52,483 nucleotides of DNA from Deltaproteobacteria bacterium (GCA_009692615.1 SHYW01000028.1:1-52483); one strand, 5' to 3'; counted from the stretch's first letter, positions 24,995 to 34,227 are shown. The notes: generated by a model not told the origin, from the sequence alone. Numbers and translations: made by a program.

Positions 24995-25459
24995 ATGGCA
25001 CGGCTCGAAGCGATCTGGATCAAGCGCGCCCATCGCGGGCCGATGGATGCGGTGACTTCGGCGCGGCTGATCGCCAACAAAGGCTTGCTTGGCAGCGCCG
25101 ACCAGGGCGGTTCGCGCCAGGTGACTTTGCTGGAACAAGAAGTGTGGGACGAGCTGATGACACAGTTCGCTTCAGCAACGCCGCCGAGCGCGCGGCGGGC
25201 GAATTTGTTAGTGAGCGGCGTCGTGCTGGCAAATTCCCGCGGCAAGATACTGCGCATCGGCAGCGCGCGGCTGCAGATTGGCGGCGAGACCAAACCGTGT
25301 GAGCGCATGGACGAAGTTATTTCCGGTCTGCAAGCGGCGCTGTATTCTAATTGGCGCGGCGGCGCCTATTCGCGGATAATTTCGGATGGCGAGATTAAAG
25401 TTGGCGATGCGATCGATTGGGAACCTAGCGGACTTGTCCGTGACGTTTTATGCGCCTGA
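24995..25459 (+). CDS. MOSC domain protein
   Basis: 154 residues. N-terminal [15 protein letters not shown] leads to the core: [53 protein letters not shown] and [18 protein letters not shown]. This is the single-domain MOSC fold; the Cys in KPCERM corresponds to the Cys found in MOSC sulfurtransferase-like proteins. MOSC proteins handle molybdenum cofactor or sulfur transfer, and the small stand-alone types include YiiM-like enzymes reducing N-hydroxylated compounds. The stop overlaps the start of the FKBP-type gene by ten bases, so the two are co-translated. Confidence 0.86.
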   Translation: MARLEAIWIKRAHRGPMDAVTSARLIANKGLLGSADQGGSRQVTLLEQEVWDELMTQFASATPPSARRANLLVSGVVLANSRGKILRIGSARLQIGGETKPCERMDEVISGLQAALYSNWRGGAYSRIISDGEIKVGDAIDWEPSGLVRDVLCA

Positions 25460-25842
25460 AGAGCAGCATCAAGCTGTTGGACGAGCACCAAGGCACCGGC
25501 GAGCCCGCCAAAAAGGGCGACGCGGTAATTTACAATTGGCGGCTCTTTCGCAACAAAGGCGATGAGATTCCGCTCAACGAGCAACAAGCGGAGCGTGTGC
25601 CCGCTGAGATGATTCGAAAAGTCGATGGCTATCGTTTCATCGATCACAGGACGACTTTGGGGAGCCGGTAAACGATGGCGGGCGTGGAATATTCACTTTA
25701 CGGAATGAAGCCCGGCGGCTATCGAAAGATTCGCGTCAGCCCGCATTTGGCTTATCGCGACAAAGGGTTGGGCGATTTGATACCGCCCAATGCCGTGTTG
25801 ATCGTCAAGCTGTGGTTGCGAGCGATTTTGCGAACCCGATGA
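25450..25842 (+). pseudogene. FKBP-type peptidyl-prolyl isomerase interrupted by one in-frame TAA
   Basis: Readthrough of TAA 25669-25671 (codon 74) yields a complete small FKBP-like protein of about 130 residues. The N-terminal part contains GTGEPAKKGDAVIYNWRLF and ends DHRTTLGSR. The C-terminal part resumes in frame with AGVEYSLYGMKPGGYRKIRVSPHLAYRDKGL and IPPNAVLIVKLWL, the signature FKBP flap and last strands. As I recall them, relatives carry a Gln at the stop position, and CAA-to-TAA is a single transition. A separate ATG at 25675 could restart the second half but would leave half a domain. Overlaps the MOSC gene by ten bases. Confidence 0.83.
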
Positions 25843-25968
25843 ATACGTGAATAAGCGGACTGGCTGCCGGCCAACGGTTGACAGAAGCGGACGGCAAGAG
25901 TTATAGGCGAGAGCAACGTAATGCAGTAGATTTTGGTGACCACGCTGCTCGCACCGTGGAACTTTTAA

Positions 25969-27831
25969 ATGGCGCTTATCATAATCTTATCGATGGCGGT
26001 TTGGACGCTGCTGTTGATTCGCCTATTCGCCGTGGGCGCGACCCTGAGCGAGCGCACCGTGTTAACCTACCTGGCACTCGGTGCGCTGATGGCGCTTACG
26101 GCTGCGCCGCTCGCCGAAAAAATTATTGTTCCTTATCCTTTGCGCGAATACGGTTATAACTATCTGGGCGCGCTGCTGCCCATGACCGTGCGCAACCTGG
26201 TGCTCTTGGCGCCGGTCGCGACCTATCTGTTGGTAAGACGTAATCACCGCCTGGTCAGCGTCGCTGATGCTTTTCTATTGGGCTTTGCCATCGGCTTTGG
26301 CTACGAAATGGTCGGTGCCGTGCTGGGATCGAGTGTTGCGGTGGAGTCGCTCAGGGGAGTGACGCTGCTGCCGCCGTGGCAAATGACCTGGGACAATCTG
26401 CCGCCAGCGCATTTTACGGGAGGCGTCCAGCAACGGGTGCCTATCTTCTCTATGTTCCGCGTGTCCAGTGCGTTCGCGATCGCGGGGGCCGCCTACAGCG
26501 CCGGTTTAGTGGTGCTGGTCTTTGTGGCCGTGTGGAGGTTCTGGGGAAAATTGTCGAGCGCGATCGTTGCCAGCGCCGTGCTTTTGCTCTTGTTGACCGC
26601 TCACGAAGCACTTTGGGCCAATCAATTCATTACTGTTGGAGCCCATCGTCCGGGCGCAGGACTGCCATGGATTTTCGACCTGCTCTTGCTCCATGGCAAA
26701 CTCATCGCACCGGCGGCATTGGCGACTCTTCTATACTGTACCGTTCGAGAGTTCGCCTGGGTGGCCGCCGCCACCGGCGACGCAGGATCGCCGAGAGCCA
26801 TGTTGATCGATGAGTTTCAGAATTTGATCGTGGTGTTCCGGCGCGAAGGATTCGCTGGCTACCGGCGCGCCAGCGCCGAGTCGCGGTTGCGGCGCCAGAT
26901 TGAACTGGCAAAGGCCGAAAGCCAGCGCGCGCAAGCGGATCGCGAACTGTTTCAGACGGTTCGTCTGTTGGAGATTAAACAGAATGAGGATATTGCCAAG
27001 CGAGCTACCGGCCATCGGGAGTCAGGAGTAATCGCTTCGGTAGACATGCGCATCGCGTGGGCGGCGTGGAGCGGGCTCGCCCTCATTGTCGTGTTGATAC
27101 CGTGGCTGCCGTCATAGCTGCCGGCGTATCTTTGGAAGTTTCCGCTATTCAATTTCTCGCTGTTTTACTTCCCGCTGTTTTTTCTGACTCTGACACCGGT
27201 TCAGGTCGTGCTCGCGGTGGCGTTGTTGAGATGGTATCTGCAAGGGCCGGTCCAACTGAGCGCGCAGTGGGATGCCGAAGAGACTTGCCGCTTCCATGGC
27301 CAAAACGTGATTTCGTACGCTGCCATGGGGGCGGCGCTGCTGGTGCTCTTTCAAGTACCGCTGAATAATTTCTATCCGCCCTACAGTCCAGTGACATTTT
27401 TCAATAGTCTGAAATTCCCCGCATTCGATGCTTCACAAATAGCGGTGCTGATTCTGCTCTTGGGTCTGATTGCCAGTAGCCTTGGGTTAAATGCCTCGGC
27501 TCACTGGCGGAGCGCGGCATCGGCGCAAGAACGACGGAGCGCCGTGATACGTAAATCGATTATCCTGGCCAACGCGGCGATCTTCATGTGGATCAGTTTC
27601 AAGCTTTATTACCCGATGCTTGCGTCATTGCAAATAAACTGGGGTCCTACTTTCTTCACCGTCTTTGGTAATTTCGGTAATGTCGCCTTGGCGTTGGTGA
27701 TAATTCTGATGGTTTTTGCCATGAGTTTAGTAATCGGCTACGGCCTTCGTTTGGCATCGCAACGGGTCGAACGATTATTACTCGGCGACGAGGACGCTGA
27801 GCCTATAACGAAACTGTCAGGAAGAGTTTGA
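25969..27831 (+). pseudogene. Large polytopic membrane protein (weakly PrsW-like), interrupted by one in-frame TAG
   Basis: Readthrough of TAG 27115-27117 (codon 383) gives about 620 residues. The N-terminal half has eight or so membrane segments and polar motifs inside or near them: FLLGFAIGFGYEMVGAVLG, LPPAHFTGG and TAHEALWANQF. The spacing of Glu and His residues recalls PrsW-type intramembrane proteases, but the match is weak. A soluble coiled region follows (ESRLRRQIELAKAESQRAQADREL), then a segment broken by the TAG (LIPWLPS-x-LPAYLWKFPLF). The second half has five more membrane segments. TGG-to-TAG (Trp) fits best. Its stop overlaps the next start (TGATG). It is the first gene of the papain-toxin operon; function unknown. 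Confidence 0.72.
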
Positions 27832-28466
27832 TGGCAGGAGCGATGACAAAATTGGCCGACGTAGCGCTACGCGTGAGCGCAGCGCTCTGTGCGAGCATTT
27901 CGCTCGTCGCCCTGCTTTCGCATTTATTTGGCCCGCTACCGATGGCGTATTTTCTGACCTTCTTCGGTGTGCCTTCGGTACTACTGCTGTTCACCTTGGC
28001 GGCATTCGCCAACTGGATCAATGCGCAGGTATTGCTCAACGCTCTGGTCGTCGGCGTGATCGGCGGTCTGATCGCGACGATCGTTTATGATTTGGTGCGC
28101 TGGGCTCTCAATCTCACTCTGTTCACTCAATATCACAGCTTCAAGGCCATTTATATTTTCGGTAGCTGGATCACCGGCAAAGATGTTGGGTCGGCGCAGG
28201 CGGCGGTTGCCGGTTGGATTTACCATTATTGGAACGGTCTCTCGATCGCGCTGTTTTACGTACTGACCTTCGGACGGCGCCGTTGGTACTACGCGGTGGG
28301 TTGAGCGCTGTTCATGGAGGGATGCATGCTCGGGCTTTATCCAATGTTCGTTCAGGTGACCGACAAATGGGACTTCATCGCTTTGAGCATGACCGGCCAT
28401 TTCGCTTACGGCGTTGTCTTAGGATCGATCGCGCAGAAGTACGCGCGCAGTTGGCAGGACGCATGA
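27831..28466 (+). pseudogene. Second polytopic membrane protein of the toxin operon, interrupted by one in-frame TGA
   Basis: Readthrough of TGA 28302-28304 (codon 158) gives about 211 residues with five or six membrane segments. Conserved-looking polar positions in the second half include AGWIYHYWNGLSIALFYVL, MEGCMLGLYPMFVQV and MTGHFAYGVVLG. The stop sits in RRRWYYAVG-x-ALFMEG, where Trp (TGG-to-TGA) would fit. The start is ATG 27831, overlapping the upstream stop (TGATG); the end overlaps the toxin ATG at 28463 (ATGA). I do not recognise the family. Overlaps on both sides tie it functionally to its neighbours. Confidence 0.72.
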
Positions 28467-30010
28467 AAATTCTACGCCGCTATTCACAACGCATTTGGTT
28501 CATTTGTTATTTTTTGTTCGGCTTCGCCGCGGTTGGCGCCGCGCACGACTGCAGCAGCTGGTATGATTGCGCCGTGATCCCGCCCAACGTCGATATCGCC
28601 ACCGGCATCGCCGCTGTTGGCGCGGGCGGCGCCATCGGGTGGGCTCTGGTACGACAGCGTATCGGAAAACCGCGCTCGCCATGCCAAGAATTGCTTAACG
28701 AAGTCGCCGCGGGCGAGATGCGCCTTCGCAAGCTGGAAGTGAAGGCAGGCGAAAGTGCGGGAAATATAACAAATGGCTTGCAAGCCGCGGCGGTGGCTCT
28801 AGAGGCTGAGCGAGGCGCTCAAGCGAAGCGCATCGCCGCCCTGACGGAGTGCGAGAAGGGGGTCGAAGGGTTCAATCCGCTCTCAATTGAAGACCTCATG
28901 CGCGCGCTAGCCGACGACAAAGCCGAGTTTGAAAAACTGCAAGAGCAGTTGCGCGACGCCGCCCTCGACGAACTTCGCAAGACCCGCGAATTTGTCACGA
29001 ACTACAACGGTAAGTGGGCCGAGGCAATGGGCGCTCTCGATGACTATCTACAACAACAGCAACACCTGCTGCCCGACTTAGAGCGAATCTGGGAGCAGTT
29101 TAGTCGCCGCGAGGAGGCGCGCCGAATTGCCGAGGCGCTCGATGAGGCGGTTGGAGCGGTCAGCATGGGCGTGGGGCTCGTCCGTGGCGCGGCAGGCGGA
29201 GCCTTTCGCCAGGCCGCACGCGCTGCGCGTCAGGCTGGTGGCCGGCTTGAGGCCGCAGCCGCACGGCAAGCGGTGAAGCAAGCCGTAGAGCGCGAAGCTG
29301 CGGAACGCGCCGTTATAGAAACGGCGGAAAGACAAACAGCGCAACGCGTAAGCCGAGAGTCGGCGGAACGTTCGACCAGCGCAGCGGCCCGGCGCGAAGC
29401 CGCTGAGCGAGCTACGCGCGAGGGAGTCGAGCGGAGCGAGCGGGAAGCGCTGGAGCGCGCGCGTCGCGACGTCGATGCGGCCGAACGAAAAATTGCCGCA
29501 GGGCAGACACAGGAAGCGGCGAGACAAAAAGCGGAAAGAGAAGCTTTGGATCGGGCACGGCGAGACGTCGATGCCGCCGATGCGACAGCGCGCCGGGCGC
29601 AAGCTGAGGGCGACGTGTTGAGGGATATCCAAGGAATTAATCCTTCAGGCCACAAGACGAATTGTCCTTTCACGGCTCATGCGACCGAAGAAACGTTAGC
29701 CGGCCGAGGGCCGGTGATGGCTATCCCCGAACAACGGCTGGGCGGCACGAAATGGCTGGAGGGAGTGTACGGAGACAAGTTTCGCAACGTCGGGACCGGC
29801 GCTGCCGGCAGGGCGCGCTTAGAGCAGCTGCTTCATGGAGCGCCGGATGCGCGCGGAATCGTGTTGGTCAATTGGAACAGCGGTCCGGGTGCTCATGTCT
29901 TCAATGCGGTGAATCGCAATGGCGCGGTGCTTTTCCCTGATGCGCAAATCGGCCGCATGGCCAATTGTTGGGACAACGTTCGTAATATTTGGTTTTTGCC
30001 AACACATTGA
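28463..30010 (+). CDS. Exported polymorphic-toxin-like protein with C-terminal papain-fold (Tox-PL-like) domain
   Basis: 515 residues. A signal peptide (RRYSQRIWFICYFLFGFAAVGAA) is followed by HDCSSWYDC and a small hydrophobic segment near IATGIAAVGAGGAIGWAL. A long helical region rich in Ala, Arg, Glu and Gln runs from about 65 to 385, including many AERATREGVERSEREALERAR-like turns. The C-terminal 125 residues read as a papain-fold toxin: Cys401 in HKTNCPFTAH, LAGRGPVMAI, His478 in GPGAHVFNAVN and Asp493 in FPDAQIG. This C/H/D-x-Q order matches glutamine-deamidase or protease toxins of the Tox-PL group. It is followed at once by an Imm35-like gene. The target is unknown. Confidence 0.82.
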   Translation: MKILRRYSQRIWFICYFLFGFAAVGAAHDCSSWYDCAVIPPNVDIATGIAAVGAGGAIGWALVRQRIGKPRSPCQELLNEVAAGEMRLRKLEVKAGESAGNITNGLQAAAVALEAERGAQAKRIAALTECEKGVEGFNPLSIEDLMRALADDKAEFEKLQEQLRDAALDELRKTREFVTNYNGKWAEAMGALDDYLQQQQHLLPDLERIWEQFSRREEARRIAEALDEAVGAVSMGVGLVRGAAGGAFRQAARAARQAGGRLEAAAARQAVKQAVEREAAERAVIETAERQTAQRVSRESAERSTSAAARREAAERATREGVERSEREALERARRDVDAAERKIAAGQTQEAARQKAEREALDRARRDVDAADATARRAQAEGDVLRDIQGINPSGHKTNCPFTAHATEETLAGRGPVMAIPEQRLGGTKWLEGVYGDKFRNVGTGAAGRARLEQLLHGAPDARGIVLVNWNSGPGAHVFNAVNRNGAVLFPDAQIGRMANCWDNVRNIWFLPTH

Positions 30011-30021
30011 CGGAGAAACTG

Positions 30022-30333
30022 ATGACCAAAGCAGAAGCCCAGGCGATTGCCCAAAAAGAAATCGAGAGACTGATCCAAGGTCTCAACGTGGAGTGGCTTT
30101 TCCTCGATGAATTCACCAAGGAGGAAGATTTTGGTTGGGTGTTCTTTTATGAGTCGCGCAGATTCGTCGAGACCCAAGAGGTGTCCGACCGGCTTTTGGG
30201 TAACTCTCCCATTGTTGTCGACCGATGGGGCCGCTTACATCATGTTGGCACCGCCGGTCCGGCGAGCGTTTTGATCGAGCAGCTTAAGCTACAAGGTGCT
30301 TTTGATCCACCCGCAGACGGAGGAAAATCATGA
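30022..30333 (+). CDS. Imm35/YrhB-type immunity protein
   Basis: 103 residues from ATG 30022, with GGAG six bases upstream. Blocks are KAEAQAIAQKEIERL, WLFLDEFTKEEDFGWVFFYESRRFVET, LLGNSPIVVDRWGRLHHVGTA and IEQLKLQGAF. FGWVFFY followed by GNSPIVVD and an H-x-GTA turn is the Imm35 (YrhB) fold, known from polymorphic toxin loci. It lies 11 bases after the toxin stop, the expected place for a cognate antidote to the papain-like domain, and its stop overlaps the next start (ATGA at 30330). Confidence 0.85.
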   Translation: MTKAEAQAIAQKEIERLIQGLNVEWLFLDEFTKEEDFGWVFFYESRRFVETQEVSDRLLGNSPIVVDRWGRLHHVGTAGPASVLIEQLKLQGAFDPPADGGKS

Positions 30334-31256
30334 GCCCTCAATCCGACGGTTTGCCAGTGCCGTCCGGGACGACTCTCGAACCAACCGAGTACCAACCTTC
30401 GCCGGATCTTCGTTCCGGCACGACGAGGGATAGTCTTTACTGGATGCGATCGGGAGCTGAGCTGCGCACCGCTCCGTGGGGCGATGCGGTGGAGATGCGT
30501 GCGCAGGTGGGCGGCGATCCTACTTTTGTGCCCTTTCGCGGCACCGGCGCCGATGCCTTCGGCGACGTGCAATCCGAGTTGGAGCGGATCATGTTCGGCG
30601 ACACCGTCGACACCGGCATATTGCGTGCTCTCGGTGGCGGCATGTTCGCCACCCTGACCTCGCCAATTTCCACCGTGACCGATCATTATCAAGTGGCGCG
30701 GATCAGGGAGTTGCAACAAGAGTTCTTTAAAAACAACGCTGATGTCTTGGTCGAGCTGAGCGACAAAATGGGCACGGCAAAGCGTTTGATGCGCGAACTC
30801 GCGGAGATGATGGGTTCGGCTAGGCTGGAGGCCCGAAAACTCGCCGACCTAATGGAACGCAAGCGCCGGGTAGGAAATGCTACGCTAGAGAAAATCGACG
30901 AAAGCCTGGCCCGAAGGACCGATCCGGCTGAGCGAGCGCGGCTCCAGGGACTAAAAGACGAAATGACCCGTTGGATGACCCAACGCGACGCCCGCATCGC
31001 GGCGGAACAGGCGGAGGTGCAGGATCTCAATGGGCGCCTAAACGGACTCGATGCCGAGATGTATCGCCAACTCGGGCGGATGGAAAAAGCTGCTCATTCA
31101 GAAAGCCCAAGAACCGACACCAGCGGGAGGGGAACCGCCGATTTCAAAGTGATCGGGACTACGCATACACAACCCGATGCCATCGTGCATGCCGCAAGTC
31201 TCAAAGATCTTTTGCTAAACTCCAAAGTAGGATTTGATCAGTACATCGCTCCCTAG
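30330..31256 (+). CDS. Coiled-coil protein of the toxin operon, unknown function
   Basis: 308 residues, no signal peptide. Residues 1-90 are low in hydrophobics and contain PFRGTGADAFGDVQSELERIMFGD. Residues about 110-260 form a long coiled coil (for example RIRELQQEFFKNNADVLVEL and RLMRELAEMMGSARLEARKL). The tail reads TTHTQPDAIVHAASLKDLLL and GFDQYIAP. The next 22 codons stay open after the TAG at 31254-31256 (KVVPQRVPVPVKIII to TGA at 31322), so this may be one more gene cut by a single stop, though the evidence is weaker than for the others. The ATGA overlap with the immunity gene makes it part of the operon. I do not recognise the family. Confidence 0.6.
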   Translation: MSPQSDGLPVPSGTTLEPTEYQPSPDLRSGTTRDSLYWMRSGAELRTAPWGDAVEMRAQVGGDPTFVPFRGTGADAFGDVQSELERIMFGDTVDTGILRALGGGMFATLTSPISTVTDHYQVARIRELQQEFFKNNADVLVELSDKMGTAKRLMRELAEMMGSARLEARKLADLMERKRRVGNATLEKIDESLARRTDPAERARLQGLKDEMTRWMTQRDARIAAEQAEVQDLNGRLNGLDAEMYRQLGRMEKAAHSESPRTDTSGRGTADFKVIGTTHTQPDAIVHAASLKDLLLNSKVGFDQYIAP

Positions 31257-31480
31257 AAGGTGGTTCCGCAGCGGGTGCCCGTTCCGGTCAAGATCATAAT
31301 CTCCGGTGTTACGGAGTGCTGATTCCGACATCGCACCAAGAGCGATTCCAAAGAAAGCTGCGATAATATCGTTCCTGCCGCCGAATTGGATCACTCGGTG
31401 AATACCCTGGCGTCATGCTTAACTTGTGAAGCGCTGGAAGGTAAAGTCCATTGCTTCAAGGGGAGCGTGTTGAAAATACG

Positions 31481-31939
31481 ATGAACCGTTCAGTTCGAAT
31501 CGTTTGGCTAACTTTAATTTGTTTCTCGGGCTGTGTTATTCAGACGCGGCCGGAAGGCGGATCACGCTATTTTACCTCGCCGCAAGAATCGGTCAGTCGC
31601 ATCAGTGAGCTGCTGCGAAATAGACAGTGGGCGGTTCTAAGCGAATATTGCGACCTAGCCGGCTCGAATCTGAATCGACAAAAGCTCCAATCGGAGGAGT
31701 TCTTCATGCGCACGGAGCGGCCGGCGAACGCCGATCCAGCCGGCTTTTGGCGTTACCGCCATCCGTTTCCGCCGGGATTCGTTTTCCTTACCGAACGGCC
31801 GGCGAATGAACGTAATGTTGCAACCATCGTGGTTGTGCGTGAGATCGATCAGGGCGGCGGGCCGGCGCAAAAGGTTCTTGCTGAATTTCAAATGCGCAAA
31901 AGCGCGCGTGGCTATCAGCTTTTGCCCCCTAGCGATTAG
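31481..31939 (+). CDS. Small putative lipoprotein
   Basis: 152 residues from ATG 31481. A basic N-terminus and hydrophobic LTLICFSGC give a lipobox-like SGC at about residue 18, so the mature protein is probably lipid-anchored. The body has SPQESVSRISELLRNRQWAVLSEYCDLAG and VATIVVVREIDQ, resembling small DUF4864-like or NTF2-like folds only loosely. The nearest GGGGAG is about 14 bases upstream. It follows the toxin operon after a 224-base gap with no visible gene and may or may not belong to it. Function unknown. Confidence 0.6.
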   Translation: MNRSVRIVWLTLICFSGCVIQTRPEGGSRYFTSPQESVSRISELLRNRQWAVLSEYCDLAGSNLNRQKLQSEEFFMRTERPANADPAGFWRYRHPFPPGFVFLTERPANERNVATIVVVREIDQGGGPAQKVLAEFQMRKSARGYQLLPPSD

Positions 31940-31948
31940 ATCGTCATC

Positions 31949-32155
31949 ATGGAATCTTGCTTAACCTGTGGCGCCGACTGGAGCCAAGGAAGATTTTCTG
32001 AATCCTGTCCCGAATGCGGCGGCGGCGCGCTCGAAATTGCCTGCCCTGTTTGCAGCGGTAAATGCGGCGCGGTCTGGATGCGCGCGGTGATGGATTCCAA
32101 CGATAGCGGCATGGGACATTTCGTCGGCGCGTGCCGGTTGGCCGATGTAACCTGA
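31949..32155 (+). CDS. Very small zinc-ribbon protein
   Basis: 68 residues with eight Cys. Three CxxC pairs are visible: CLTCGADWSQGRF, CPECGGG and CPVCSGKCG. It may bind two zinc ions. It begins nine bases after the lipoprotein stop. No family assignment beyond zinc ribbon; could be a regulator or chaperone-like fragment. Confidence 0.55.
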   Translation: MESCLTCGADWSQGRFSESCPECGGGALEIACPVCSGKCGAVWMRAVMDSNDSGMGHFVGACRLADVT

Positions 32156-32169
32156 AGCCTTTGCTATTT

Positions 32170-32562
32170 ATGAAAAGCGGCAAACAGAAACGTGCCGAGA
32201 TCATTGCTGCGAGAGCAAGGCGCGGTGAAAAGCGCAAGGAGCGTGCGCAAGCGCACGAATTCAAACACGCGCCGTATCGTTTCGTTGCCGTGAACGAACA
32301 AGCGCTCGCGCCGAACAACAGCTACGGTGCCCCCGACTTCGTCATGCGCGGCTATTACCTCGATCGGCCATTTCGCTGTGCCTATTGCGGGAAAGCTGAA
32401 GTGTGGACAGGGACGCAGCAGAAGTGGTGGTATGAAGTAGCGAAAGGGTTTGCGTATACGACGGCGATTCGCTGCCGACTGTGCCGGCGTAAGAAGCGTG
32501 AGCAGAGCGCCGCGTCGCGTCGCGTTCATTTAGCCGGTTTGGAGACAAAGGCGCGGCGGTAA
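32170..32562 (+). CDS. Zinc-ribbon domain protein
   Basis: 130 residues from ATG 32170; a longer start at 32131 overlaps the previous gene. The N-terminal 45 residues are highly basic (KSGKQKRAEIIAARARRGEK). The core is APDFVMRGYYLDRPFRCAYCGKAEVWT, WWYEVAKGFAYTTAIRC and RLCRRKKREQ: CxxC and CxxC separated by about 35 residues with the WWYEVAKG block. This is the probable zinc-ribbon family often seen near housekeeping genes. Likely nucleic-acid binding; role unknown. Confidence 0.7.
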   Translation: MKSGKQKRAEIIAARARRGEKRKERAQAHEFKHAPYRFVAVNEQALAPNNSYGAPDFVMRGYYLDRPFRCAYCGKAEVWTGTQQKWWYEVAKGFAYTTAIRCRLCRRKKREQSAASRRVHLAGLETKARR

Positions 32563-32579
32563 TCGAAAGGATTAGAGTA

Positions 32580-33020
32580 ATGACCGTTGCCTCGACGCAG
32601 TCCTGGTTTTACTGGGCGCTTCTGTCGGCGGTATTCGCGTCGCTGACGGCGATCTTTGCCAAGATCGGCCTCGACGGCATCGATTCTGACTTCGCGACGT
32701 TGATTCGCACCATGGTGATTCTTTGCGCCATCGCCTGGTTCGTTTACTACACCGGCAAGTGGCGCGATCTTTCGTCGCTCAGTTCGAGGAACTGAACTTT
32801 TCTTACGCGCTCCGGCTTGGCCACCGGCGCGTCGTGGCTTTGCTACTTCCGCGCCTTGCAGATGGGCGAAGCCGCGAAGGTCGCGCCGGTGGATAAATTG
32901 AGCGTGGTCTTGGTGGCGATTTTTGCTGTGATATTTCTCGGCGAACGGCCGGCGCTCAAAGATTGGTTCGGAATTATTCTCGTCGGCGCCGGCGTGGTTG
33001 TGCTGGCGCTCAAGCGCTGA
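32580..33020 (+). pseudogene. EamA-like small transporter interrupted by one in-frame TGA
   Basis: Readthrough of TGA 32793-32795 (codon 72) gives about 146 residues with four to five membrane segments, the size of single-domain EamA (DMT) proteins. The first part has FYWALLSAVFASLTAIFAKIGL and TLIRTMVILCAIAWFVY, ending SLSSRN. The second resumes in frame with SGLATGASWLCYFRALQMG, VDKLSVVLVAIFAVIFLGE and FGIILVGAGVVVLALK. Trp (TGG) or Arg (CGA) at the stop would each be one transition away. The exported metabolite is unknown. Confidence 0.85.
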
Positions 33021-33134
33021 GCCAAACCCACCTGGACTGAAGAGTTACCGCGCTGCCTTGCGACCGCGTGCTGACCTAGGATAGTATCCGCGTCATCGTA
33101 AAGTTTGGCAGTGACGGCATAAGGAGAATTTATC

Positions 33135-33617
33135 ATGGGTCTTTTAGACGGCTTGTTAGGCAATGTGTTGGGATCGGTGCTCGGCGGCAATCAGGGATCG
33201 CAACAAGGAGAGAATCCGTTGGGCGCGATTCTCAGCAGCCTTACCGGCGGTAGCGGTGGTGGTGGCGGCAATATGTTGCTGCAGTTGGCGATGACCATGT
33301 TGCAACAGAACGGCGGGCTTGGCGGCGTGTTGGGAAAATTTCAACAGGCTGGCCTCGGCGCGCAGGCGGATTCCTGGGTCGGCACGGGGCAGAACGCCAG
33401 CATCTCCGCCGATCAGCTGCAGCAGGTCTTCGGTTCGTCGGCTATCGGCGACATTGCCGCGAAGCTTGGTTTGTCGCACGAGCAAGCGGGTGCAGCGATG
33501 TCTCAGGCGCTACCTGAAGTGATCGATCAATTGACGCCCCAAGGCGAGGTTACCGAGGACAGCAACAACGCTCTCGCCGAAGGTTTTGAAGCGTTGACCA
33601 AAAGTTTGGGCCGCTAG
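33135..33617 (+). CDS. YidB family protein (DUF937)
   Basis: 160 residues. The Gly/Ser-rich N-terminus MGLLDGLLGNVLGSVLGG leads into a low-complexity GGSGGGGGN stretch. A helical core follows (GLGAQADSWVGTGQNASISADQLQQVFG) with LGLSHEQAGAAMSQALPEVIDQLTPQGEV. The QADSWVGTG and HEQA blocks are diagnostic of YidB/DUF937. Function not established. AAGGAGAA lies before the ATG. Confidence 0.88.
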   Translation: MGLLDGLLGNVLGSVLGGNQGSQQGENPLGAILSSLTGGSGGGGGNMLLQLAMTMLQQNGGLGGVLGKFQQAGLGAQADSWVGTGQNASISADQLQQVFGSSAIGDIAAKLGLSHEQAGAAMSQALPEVIDQLTPQGEVTEDSNNALAEGFEALTKSLGR

Positions 33618-33631
33618 TGTCAAGTTGAAAT

Positions 33632-33671
33632 CGTCATCGCTGATGGCGCACCAATGGCACCGACGATGACG
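33632..33671 (+). terminator. Possible rho-independent terminator after yidB-like gene
   Basis: 8-bp stem cgtcatcg (33632-33639) with cgatgacg (33664-33671), a 24-base loop and a trailing tttctcctctc. The loop is long and the T tract is interrupted, so this is tentative. Confidence 0.35.
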
Positions 33672-33688
33672 TTTCTCCTCTCACCGCT

Positions 33689-34225
33689 GTGTTCGCGCAA
33701 CTATATTGTTGGCGTGTAGGCCGTCTCGCTCTGCTTGTCGGCGTCGGCTTGTTGCTTCGCTGCACCGTCGTCAGCGCCGCCGAGATCGATTCCGTTACGT
33801 TAGCGAGTTTGCCCGATGAAATTCGTCAAGCTTTTGAGAAGAGTGCGCAGGCAAAGCGCTACCAGCTATCCGCGCATATCAATCCATTTTATCTCCACGG
33901 TGATTTCGACGGCGACGGCCGCGCCGATACGGCATTGTTGATCAAAGAAAAGTCGAGCAGCAAAAACGGCATGGCGATCTATCACGGCAAATCCCATCGC
34001 TTCAGTATCGTCGGCGCCGGCGAGGACTGGGGCAACGGTAGCGACGACTTTCCCGGCATGGACGCTTGGCAGGTTTATCAGCGTGGCCCGGTGAGCAAAG
34101 GCGCGGATGGCAAGCCGCCGCCAAAACTGCGAGGAGATGCGTTGCTGGTGATCAAGACCGAATCGGCTAGCGCTTTGATTTACTGGAACGGCAAACGTTA
34201 CGCGTGGTACCAACAAGGTGATTAG
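33689..34225 (+). CDS. Exported protein with FG-GAP/VCBS-like calcium loop, unknown function
   Basis: 178 residues from a GTG start. Signal peptide (RLALLVGVGLLLRCTVVSA) with cleavage near SAAEI. The mature part has DEIRQAFEKSAQAKRYQ, FYLHGDFDGDGRADTALLI and LRGDALLVIKTESASALIYWNGKRYAWYQ. The DFDGDGRAD loop is a calcium-binding turn of the type found in VCBS/FG-GAP repeats, here a single copy. Probably periplasmic. Two bases separate it from the next gene. Confidence 0.7.
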   Translation: MFAQLYCWRVGRLALLVGVGLLLRCTVVSAAEIDSVTLASLPDEIRQAFEKSAQAKRYQLSAHINPFYLHGDFDGDGRADTALLIKEKSSSKNGMAIYHGKSHRFSIVGAGEDWGNGSDDFPGMDAWQVYQRGPVSKGADGKPPPKLRGDALLVIKTESASALIYWNGKRYAWYQQGD

Positions 34226-34227
34226 TT

